Shown one piece after another: positions 1 to 5,854 of a DNA stretch of 6,497 nucleotides (its first letter is position 1; the number at the start of each line of letters is the position of its first letter). This DNA is from Calditrichia bacterium (GTDB lineage: Bacteria; Calditrichota; Calditrichia; Calditrichales; Calditrichaceae), in assembly GCA_027039465.1 (NCBI GenBank), contig JALWEA010000165.1, forward strand, positions 1 to 6,497, given 5' to 3'. The position numbers and the translations under genes are program-made. Under the pieces are notes generated by a model, which saw nothing but the letters and a program-made list of their open reading frames with translations, was not told the origin of the DNA and searched no databases.

Positions 1-224
1 GAGGCTATGCCTCCAGGGCAAAAAAAGGATTAACGAAAATTATCAGGTATAAAAGCGGCGCCTGGCTTGACGCCAAGGGAAGTTCGGTGCCCGCACCGGG
101 GGATAAGATTTTTATTCCCCGGCGCAACGAATGGGAATTTTGGCCGAAGTTTAAGGATGTTGTAACCATAGTGGCCCAACTCACTACTATTTTTTACATC
201 ATTCGCAGCGTGAGTACAAAGTAA
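1..224 (+). CDS. OPX (Wza-like) polysaccharide export protein, SLBB domain, C-terminal end only
   Basis: This is the 3' end of an open frame that enters from the left edge; 73 codons (from base 3) remain before TAA at 222-224. The visible peptide has a basic strand (GLTKIIRYKSGAWLDA), then a PGDKIFIPRR segment, which is the end of an SLBB-type repeat where a glycine-aspartate turn precedes a strand ending in IP. A charged and aromatic linker (NEWEFWPKFKD) follows, then a hydrophobic helix (about visible residues 52-70, VVTIVAQLTTIFYIIRSV) and a four-residue polar end. In OPX proteins this order is the last SLBB repeat followed by a C-terminal helix in the outer membrane. The role would be the export channel for the finished polymer, working with the Wzz-like proteins encoded 16 bases downstream. 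The N-terminal export domain and signal peptide lie outside, so the subclass cannot be judged. Family call is good; exact function is inferred from context. Confidence 0.8.
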   Translation, partial: GYASRAKKGLTKIIRYKSGAWLDAKGSSVPAPGDKIFIPRRNEWEFWPKFKDVVTIVAQLTTIFYIIRSVSTK

Positions 225-240
225 AAAGGGAATTCTTTCC

Positions 241-1236
241 GTGAAAGAAACCATAATAAATGTTCTGCAATATATTTGGCAAAAACGAAAGATTAATCTT
301 TGGGTTTTCTTTAGTTCTATTTTGGTTTTAATAATTATTATCTTTTTTGTTTTGGAAAAAAAGTATACGGCCAATGTGACCATTTTACCTCAAACTTCGG
401 ATATTTTTTCTCAATTAGGTAGCGGTGTTAGTGCTCTTTCCGGGCTTTTTGGTTTGGAAATGGGCTCCGGCTCATTTAAGTCTCAGGAGATGTATCAGGA
501 AATCATTCATTCCCGTAGCCTGCAATCACGTCTGCTTAAAACCGAATTCGAGGTAACAAAAGACGGACAAAAGCAAAAAATGACCTTATTGAAATTTTTG
601 GAGATTAAAGGCGATTCCCCGCGTGAAATTTGGGAAAAAGCTTTTAAAAAATTGGAAGATGATGTCATTTACACGAAGATAAACAGTGAAAGCAATATTC
701 TGGATTTAAAAGTTACGCTTAAGGATCCTTTCCTTGCCGCCAAAGTAGCCAATACCATTGTTGAATATCTGAAAGAGATCGTAAAAAACCGTTTGGAAAA
801 TGATTTTGTTACACAAATGCAATATTTGCAAAAACGTATAACTACGGTGTCGGATAGTTTGAAAATCGTTGAACAAGATCTTCAAAGGTTTTTAGAGCGT
901 ACTCGCGATTTAAATCGGCCGCAGAATGTGGTTAAACAAATGCGCTTAAAACGAATGATTACGGAAAAATCGACCATCTATGCCGAGCTTAAAAAACAGC
1001 AGGAAATAATGGTTCTAATGAATGTGACCAATCTCTATCCGGTTAAGGTGTTAGACAAAGCCATTGTCCCTTACAAAAAGAGCCGGCCGAGAAGAGCGCT
1101 GCTGTTGATCTTCTTCGGTTTATTGATTTTAATGGTTCAGCTCTTCGTTAATTGGTTGATTGTGCGGGGCAAAGAACTTAAAGATCAGGTTATTACGCCG
1201 CAGGTTTCCGGTGCAGAACATACCGAACAGGTGTGA
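241..1236 (+). CDS. Wzz-like chain-length determinant / polysaccharide co-polymerase, copy 1
   Basis: A 331-residue inner-membrane protein with the Wzz layout: short cytoplasmic N-terminus, TM1 about residues 20-38, a long periplasmic region, and TM2 about 286-308 preceded by the proline-basic motif PYKKSRPRR (277-285). A Gly/Ser-rich stretch (59-79) follows the first periplasmic strand, and a charged helical, probably coiled-coil, region runs about 175-260. AAKVAN (166-171) is a common Wzz-family helix motif. The family sets polymer length with Wzy and can contact the OPX channel. A cytoplasmic tail of about 23 residues follows TM2 and has no Walker motifs, so no tyrosine kinase is fused. 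The start is GTG at 241: the frame is closed upstream by TGA at 211-213 and no ATG lies between. A weak GGGA (228-231) lies about 9 bases ahead. Thirteen of 16 arginine codons are CGN. It is paralogous to the next gene. Confidence 0.85.
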   Translation: MKETIINVLQYIWQKRKINLWVFFSSILVLIIIIFFVLEKKYTANVTILPQTSDIFSQLGSGVSALSGLFGLEMGSGSFKSQEMYQEIIHSRSLQSRLLKTEFEVTKDGQKQKMTLLKFLEIKGDSPREIWEKAFKKLEDDVIYTKINSESNILDLKVTLKDPFLAAKVANTIVEYLKEIVKNRLENDFVTQMQYLQKRITTVSDSLKIVEQDLQRFLERTRDLNRPQNVVKQMRLKRMITEKSTIYAELKKQQEIMVLMNVTNLYPVKVLDKAIVPYKKSRPRRALLLIFFGLLILMVQLFVNWLIVRGKELKDQVITPQVSGAEHTEQV

Positions 1237-1263
1237 TCAACAATTTGAAAACGATGGCATGAA

Positions 1264-1269
1264 GAGGTG
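1264..1269 (+). promoter_or_regulatory. Ribosome binding site for the TTG start at 1278
   Basis: GAGGTG is a clear Shine-Dalgarno sequence ending 8 bases before TTG at 1278-1280. It decides the start: the frame is closed by TGA at 1260-1262, no ATG or GTG start codon occurs between, and the first in-frame methionine codon downstream is near residue 140, far past the first membrane segment. Confidence 0.65.
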
Positions 1270-1277
1270 TAAGAATA

Positions 1278-2213
1278 TTGACAGAGCCAAAGCGCAAATA
1301 TTTATGGAAAAACCCCTTGTTTCTTTCCATTAATTTTTTAATCGTTGTTTTAATTGCGCTATCCGTTCGATTTTTATTCAAACCCCAATACACTGCCAAG
1401 GCTCTTCTGCTACGGCATCCGACCAGTTTGGGCTTCCAGGATCAATTTAATACCATTGCGCAAGTGATTGGCCTGAAAAGCAAATTTGGCAATTTTATCA
1501 TCTCTTTTGAACTGTATCAGAATATTTTGAGCTCTCGTGAATTTCAGCAAAAGCTTTTCCAGCGTGTCTTTACTTTTAAAGATCATGGGCAACAACGTTC
1601 CACAACATTGTTGCAATATTTGCATGTCCAGGGCAGGAACGACAAAGAGATTTTTGAAAAGGCCTATAAAAAATTTAGCGACGAAATCCTTTACATGCGC
1701 AATGATGAATTGGACGGCGCTCTTTCCGTGGAAATAACTTTACCCAATGCCGAGCTGGCGGCCAAAGTTGCTAACGCCATGATTGAGCAGCTTAAGCAAA
1801 AAGTACTTTCAATGATTACCAGCGAGCGGGATGAAAAGCTGCGGTTCATTCGAGGAAAAATAGATGGGGTTAAAGCCAAGATGGCGCAATTGGATGCACA
1901 ACTGGAAAATTTTTTAACAACGGCCAAAGATTTAACTCTGCCCAAAAATCAAGTACGTCGCATGCAAATCGAGCGGCAGATTAATGTGCAAACAGAAGTG
2001 CTGACCGAGTTAAAAAAGCAGGAAGAAATGTTTCTGCTACAACAGCTTCCCATCCTCAAACCGGTTTGGGTGCTGGATTCTGCTATTGCACCTTACGAAA
2101 GTTCGCGTCCCAAACGGATTCTACTTTTTATTTCATTAACGACCATTTTTTTCTTTTTGGAATTTTTGTTTTTTAATTTAAAGGATTCTTTTACAAAACC
2201 CCAAAATCGATGA
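1278..2213 (+). CDS. Wzz-like chain-length determinant / polysaccharide co-polymerase, copy 2
   Basis: A 311-residue protein with the same layout as its upstream neighbour: TM1 about residues 13-34, a periplasmic alpha/beta region, a charged helical region about 165-255, the motif PYESSRPKR (272-280), TM2 about 281-299 and a short basic tail. Shared signposts in the same order include YTA after TM1, TLL with a following xKG or xQG turn, EKAYKK (127-132; EKAFKK in copy 1), AAKVAN (161-166), ELKKQ (244-248) and PVWVLDSAI (262-270). Tandem duplication followed by divergence is the simplest explanation. The Gly/Ser-rich patch of copy 1 is replaced here by a more hydrophobic stretch (about 57-76). 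No kinase domain is present. Expected role: chain-length control in the inner membrane, perhaps as a mixed oligomer with copy 1. TTG start with a good ribosome site; 41 bases after copy 1. Confidence 0.82.
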   Translation: MTEPKRKYLWKNPLFLSINFLIVVLIALSVRFLFKPQYTAKALLLRHPTSLGFQDQFNTIAQVIGLKSKFGNFIISFELYQNILSSREFQQKLFQRVFTFKDHGQQRSTTLLQYLHVQGRNDKEIFEKAYKKFSDEILYMRNDELDGALSVEITLPNAELAAKVANAMIEQLKQKVLSMITSERDEKLRFIRGKIDGVKAKMAQLDAQLENFLTTAKDLTLPKNQVRRMQIERQINVQTEVLTELKKQEEMFLLQQLPILKPVWVLDSAIAPYESSRPKRILLFISLTTIFFFLEFLFFNLKDSFTKPQNR

Positions 2214-2226
2214 CTATTGAATAATT

Positions 2227-3492
2227 ATGAATCTACCATCCAAAAAAGACTTACGGAATTTAGCGGTTAACTTTGTGAATTATGGCATCTACCAGTCTTC
2301 CACTTACATTGTGCCGCTCATTACCATTCCTTATATCATCCGGGTAGTGGGTATTGAGAATTACGGTATCATCAGTTTGGCAAATGGTGTAGCTAATTAC
2401 ATTCGTGTTGGGGTAGATTATGGCTGGAATATCTTGGGAATTCAATATGTGGCCCGGGCCGGAAATGATACAAAAAAAAGGGGAGAAATTGTTAGTGCGA
2501 TTTTATCTCAGCAGCTTTTTTTAGTTCTAGTGGGTGGCCTTATTCTCGGAGCGGCGGTTTTATTATTTCCCAAATTGCAGCGGGAATATTTGGTTTTTAT
2601 TTTGGCTTATGGATTAGTTCCTGGTAACATGCTTATTTTAACTTGGTTCTACGTGGGGGCAGAGCAAGTTAAAGATTTAAACTATATTTTTCTTTCTTCA
2701 AAGTTGCTTTATGTGCTAACGATTTTTTTTCTATTAAGGCCACTCAATAATTTTGTTTGGGTGGTGGTATTTAACAGCGGTTCACTGATTGTGGCCGGTT
2801 TGGCCAGCGTTGTATTGTTGCGTTTTAAATACGGTATTAAAGTACGCCTTTATGGATGGAAAAAGTTTTCGCACTTGTTTAAAGAAGGTTGGCCGATTTT
2901 TCTTTCTTATTTTTCGACCAACTTCTATCGCAATTCCAACATTTTGATTTTGTCCATTTTTGCCAGCGAACGCATTATCGGAATTTATGCCGTAGCCGAA
3001 AAAGCGGTTAAAGTAGTGCAAAGTACTTTTATGCCTTTATCCCAAACTTTGTATCCGTACATTGCCAAGATTTCGAAAACCGATGAATTGCAGGCGGCGC
3101 GCTATTTGCGTTACATCATTTTGGGAATGGCAGTGCTCAGCGGACTGGTTTCTCTGTTAATGTACATTTTTGCTCCATTAATCATTTATCTGCTGGCGGG
3201 AAAAACACCGGCGCTTGGTGTGCTGTTAGTGCGCTTGGGCAGCTTGGTCGTTTTGTTTGGTGTGCTGAATTACATTTTGGGTGTGATTTACCTGACTAAC
3301 TTTGGTTTTAAAGAAAAGTTCTCACGTGCGGTCGTTTTTACGGGAATTTTTGGGGTAACCGTTTGCTTTACTCTCTCCTATTTCTTTAGCGCTACAGGTA
3401 CAATGCTCAGCTTCACCCTGTCCGAATTATTTTTAATGATTTTTCTGATTTATTACGTTAAAAAGTACCGTAGAATGGGGGTGCTGGCATGA
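2227..3492 (+). CDS. Wzx-type flippase (MOP superfamily polysaccharide transporter)
   Basis: A 421-residue, strongly hydrophobic protein of typical Wzx length with about 12 likely membrane segments. The N-terminus carries the family pattern: a short basic lead, then IVPLITIPYIIRVVGIENYG (residues 28-47), matching the Wzx/RfbX consensus of proline-tyrosine, arginine, valine-glycine and tyrosine-glycine around the first two helices. A basic amphipathic linker between the two six-helix halves (about 200-222, KYGIKVRLYGWKKF) and a start of the second half near GWPIFLSYFSTNFYRN also fit. The family moves undecaprenyl-diphosphate-linked repeat units from the cytoplasmic to the periplasmic side of the inner membrane. 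The ATG at 2227 is the first start after in-frame TGA at 2218-2220; no convincing Shine-Dalgarno sequence precedes it, so coupling to the gene 13 bases upstream is plausible. Its stop overlaps the next start as ATGA. Substrate cannot be read from sequence. Confidence 0.88.
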   Translation: MNLPSKKDLRNLAVNFVNYGIYQSSTYIVPLITIPYIIRVVGIENYGIISLANGVANYIRVGVDYGWNILGIQYVARAGNDTKKRGEIVSAILSQQLFLVLVGGLILGAAVLLFPKLQREYLVFILAYGLVPGNMLILTWFYVGAEQVKDLNYIFLSSKLLYVLTIFFLLRPLNNFVWVVVFNSGSLIVAGLASVVLLRFKYGIKVRLYGWKKFSHLFKEGWPIFLSYFSTNFYRNSNILILSIFASERIIGIYAVAEKAVKVVQSTFMPLSQTLYPYIAKISKTDELQAARYLRYIILGMAVLSGLVSLLMYIFAPLIIYLLAGKTPALGVLLVRLGSLVVLFGVLNYILGVIYLTNFGFKEKFSRAVVFTGIFGVTVCFTLSYFFSATGTMLSFTLSELFLMIFLIYYVKKYRRMGVLA

Positions 3493-4532
3493 AGCCGCAT
3501 TGCAGTGTTATTGCCATTAACTGGAACGGCGCCTCAGATACTATTGAATTTATAGCATCGTTATGGGGCCAGGAATATGAAGCTTTTTCTTTAATTCTTT
3601 TGGATAACCATTCCACGGATCAATCGGTTTATGAAATTAAACAATGGCTAAGCCATCCGGCACCTGTATCGGGTAAATTTGAATTCAAAAAGAATTTACC
3701 GGGGAAAATTCCATTTACGGAAATGACTTGGTCGCAAGCGCAACAATTTTCTTTGAACTCCGAAGAAGACAAGAAGCGGGTTTTTTTGATCAGAAACGAA
3801 GAAAATTTGGGCTTTGCCAAAGCGGTTAATCGCGGCATCCGTTTTGCGCAAGAAAAACTGACCAGTTCCTATTTTTTCTTGCTGAATAACGATATTTTTA
3901 TCGATGCGCAAGCCATTGGCAAAATTATTGAAACGGCCGAGCAGCACCCTGAATATGCGGTTTTACAAAGCATGATTTTTTATTACGATGCCCCACAAAC
4001 CATCTGGAACGCAGGCGGGCGCGTTTTACCTTGGGGGCAGACGCGTTATTACCGCAAGATACCAAATAAAAAAATTTATCAAACTTATTCCATTAGCGGT
4101 TGCGCACTCTTGCTGCGTAAAGAAACGGTAGAATCCATTGGCCTTTTGGACGAACGTTTTTTCCACGGGGAGGAAGATCTGGAATACGCCTTACGGTTAA
4201 ATAAACATGGGAAACAAGCCGCGGTTGTGGTGGATTCACGTATTTTCCACAAGGTCTCCATCGGGGCTAATAAACAATGGCAAAAGAAATCCGAACGATT
4301 GATTAACGCGGCTCTTAATAGATTCTTGAATATGAAAAAATATTTTCCGCACTGGTTCTGGACGATTTGGCGTTTGGTTACTTTGTTTTATTATTTTTTG
4401 TTATTATTATTCATGTATAAAGAATCCGTTAAAGATTCTTTAAAAATTGTGCGGATCCTTTATGAGTATTCCGGTCGAATTTCCGAAGTTAGTCCCCGAC
4501 TATTAAAAGAAATTCAGGAAAAATTAAGATGA
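3489..4532 (+). CDS. Glycosyltransferase family 2 (rhamnosyltransferase-like, WbbL-type)
   Basis: A 347-residue GT-A fold enzyme. In order: SVIAINWNGASDT (6-18), the first strand and nucleotide-binding start; LLDNHSTDQS (37-46), with nucleotide-contacting aspartates; NEENLGFAKAVNRGI (103-117); FFLLNNDIFID (129-139), the metal-binding position usually written DxD, here NND; SGCALLLRKE (203-212); and GLLDERFFHGEEDLEYALR (218-236), containing the likely catalytic acidic pair. These are hallmarks of GT2 enzymes acting on lipid-linked oligosaccharides, transferring a sugar from a nucleotide donor on the cytoplasmic side. About 45 extra residues (54-98) separate the second and third core blocks. 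A hydrophobic segment (about 287-309) near the C-terminus may anchor it to the membrane, followed by an amphipathic tail. The start overlaps the flippase stop (ATGA), with GGGGGT at 3477-3482 six bases upstream. Donor and acceptor are unknown; rhamnose is only suggested by family resemblance. Confidence 0.88.
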   Translation: MKPHCSVIAINWNGASDTIEFIASLWGQEYEAFSLILLDNHSTDQSVYEIKQWLSHPAPVSGKFEFKKNLPGKIPFTEMTWSQAQQFSLNSEEDKKRVFLIRNEENLGFAKAVNRGIRFAQEKLTSSYFFLLNNDIFIDAQAIGKIIETAEQHPEYAVLQSMIFYYDAPQTIWNAGGRVLPWGQTRYYRKIPNKKIYQTYSISGCALLLRKETVESIGLLDERFFHGEEDLEYALRLNKHGKQAAVVVDSRIFHKVSIGANKQWQKKSERLINAALNRFLNMKKYFPHWFWTIWRLVTLFYYFLLLLFMYKESVKDSLKIVRILYEYSGRISEVSPRLLKEIQEKLR

Positions 4533-5839
4533 TAAGCTTGTGGAGTAATACCGTAGCCGTATCTATTATTTTTTCCACCGTGATTTACGATGAGATAAAA
4601 CGTTTTAAGATGATTGTTACCCCGGGTGTATTTTTTGCCGCGCCTTTTTTATTTATTATTTTGTTGACCAATTTTGTATTGATCTATTACCAATATCCCC
4701 CTATTACTTTACGCGTTATGTGGTTTTTAGCCATTCAGGCGGTCATAATCTGGCTTTTGGGTAGAGCATTGCAACGCTATTTCCCTCCACAATCGGATTG
4801 GCGCATCAAATCAATCATTGATGACTTATCGGATTTTTACGTACGTTACGCGCTTATTTTTGTGGGCTTAGGATTGTTAGCTGCTTTGTTTATTATTGGC
4901 AAATCCTTTTATCTGTTTGCTTCCCATGGTAGTTGGCACTATTTCGGTCATTCCGATTATGAGAAAATCATGTCCCGGGGCATCATCGCTCATTTGATAC
5001 ATTTGGATAAAATAAGTTGCTTCTTCTTAATTCTTATTTACAGAAAAAGTTCGGCCAAATTAAAATGGCTGTATTGGCTTGTTTTTCTGTTGAGTTTTTT
5101 TGCTTTGGCTCTGGTACAAATTAAACATCATATTCTGCATCTGATTTTATTGATGTTTTTATTTGTTATTATTTCTCGTAATACAAAAGAGCAATTAAAA
5201 TCATTGGCTACCGGTCTTATTTTAATTGTGGCGGTATTTAGTTCCTTTTGGGTTATTTTGGCCTACCTAAGCCATATTGAACAAACAGCTAAAATCATGA
5301 ACATTTTAGCTAAATACTTTATCAATTATCTGTTTTCCGGGACCATGAATTTGGATTTGTGGATGCGGCACAGTTATGTAATGCCGGAATGGAGTCCCAT
5401 TGTCACCTTTCGAAATTTATTCAATGTCTTAATGGGTAATCCCAGAATCTATTCCAATGTGTATTACCTTTCTATGGATTTTTCATACATTGCGCCTGCT
5501 ACAATTTCCAATGTGGCCACGGCTTACGGGCCTTTCTTTTTGATTGGCGGTTGGCCGTTTGCGGTTTTCTATTCCATTGTGATCGGCGCTTTAAGTTATG
5601 TGTTTTTTTACTGGTCATTGGTTAAAAAGAATGTGTTCATCCTGTACATAAACTTAATTTTGCTGGTTTACCTGTTGTTTTCTTTTTTTGGCGCTTATGT
5701 GCTGTTCATTTCGTTTTACGAAGTCCCGATTCAACTATTTTTTATAATTATATTTATTTATATATTAAATTTTTTGTTTATTAAAAATTTTAAAACAGAT
5801 AACTTTAAATTCAAAAATATTCGGATTAAAAAAAATTAA
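4529..5839 (+). CDS. Probable Wzy-type oligosaccharide repeat-unit polymerase (polytopic membrane protein)
   Basis: A 436-residue protein with about ten or eleven membrane segments, roughly at 33-53, 64-83, 106-127, 155-172, 178-197, 200-217, 227-247, 334-360, 366-390 and 396-415, and a large hydrophilic loop at about 250-330. Many helices plus one long loop before the last three or four segments is the usual Wzy topology. YLFSGTMNLDLWM (267-279), and NVATAYGPFFLIGG (328-341) at the entry to the next helix, resemble positions conserved in O-antigen/capsule polymerases. Wzy sequences diverge strongly, so the call rests on topology, these local resemblances and position between flippase and glycosyltransferases. 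The reaction would be block transfer of the growing chain onto an incoming repeat unit in the periplasm. Start ATG overlaps the GT2 stop (ATGA); AGGAA at 4516-4520 sits 8 bases ahead. The C-terminal tail is lysine-, asparagine- and phenylalanine-rich and extremely A+T-rich. Confidence 0.7.
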   Translation: MISLWSNTVAVSIIFSTVIYDEIKRFKMIVTPGVFFAAPFLFIILLTNFVLIYYQYPPITLRVMWFLAIQAVIIWLLGRALQRYFPPQSDWRIKSIIDDLSDFYVRYALIFVGLGLLAALFIIGKSFYLFASHGSWHYFGHSDYEKIMSRGIIAHLIHLDKISCFFLILIYRKSSAKLKWLYWLVFLLSFFALALVQIKHHILHLILLMFLFVIISRNTKEQLKSLATGLILIVAVFSSFWVILAYLSHIEQTAKIMNILAKYFINYLFSGTMNLDLWMRHSYVMPEWSPIVTFRNLFNVLMGNPRIYSNVYYLSMDFSYIAPATISNVATAYGPFFLIGGWPFAVFYSIVIGALSYVFFYWSLVKKNVFILYINLILLVYLLFSFFGAYVLFISFYEVPIQLFFIIIFIYILNFLFIKNFKTDNFKFKNIRIKKN

Positions 5840-5840
5840 A
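5741..5840 (+). other. Extremely A+T-rich tract at the polymerase/GT4 junction
   Basis: Hand count gives 8 G or C in these 100 bases, against 35 in the 100 bases just before and 28 in the 100 just after. The tract encodes the last membrane helix and the basic tail of the polymerase-like protein and includes a run of eight A at 5828-5835 close to its stop. It marks where the base composition of the window changes. Confidence 0.7.
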
Positions 5841-5841
5841 T

Positions 5842-5847
5842 GAAGGT
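5842..5847 (+). promoter_or_regulatory. Ribosome binding site favouring the ATG at 5855
   Basis: GAAGGT ends 7 bases before ATG at 5855-5857. An in-frame ATG at 5840 directly follows the polymerase stop but would put this Shine-Dalgarno sequence inside the coding region. The spacing makes 5855 the better start. Confidence 0.55.
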
Positions 5848-5854
5848 CATAAAA

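Noticed and set aside
228..240. Small hairpin GGGAA-TTC-TTTCC just before the GTG start at 241, possibly hiding the ribosome site.
   Set aside because: Only five pairs including one G-T, with a three-base loop; such stems are frequent by chance.
30..383. Minus-strand open frame of 117 codons across the OPX end and the Wzz start.
   Set aside because: It overlaps two well-supported plus-strand genes, shows no recognisable domain, and its composition is what the antisense of coding DNA gives. Other minus-strand frames (for example 1193-1399, 1410-1625, 1691-1945, 2782-3021, 3629-3947) are rejected for the same reason.
1237..1277. The 41-base gap between the two Wzz-like genes as a promoter or terminator site.
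   Set aside because: No stem followed by a T run and no convincing -35/-10 pair; it holds the ribosome site for the second gene and little else.
2723..2730. Run of eight T in the flippase gene (and another at 6014-6021 in GT4), possible phase-variable tracts.
   Set aside because: Both genes read through intact, and T runs are expected where TTT/TTA codons of membrane or hydrophobic segments dominate; there is no sign of frame loss.
5840..5842. ATG at 5840 as the GT4 start.
   Set aside because: Possible, but GAAGGT at 5842-5847 is correctly spaced for the in-frame ATG at 5855, and no Shine-Dalgarno sequence stands in front of 5840.
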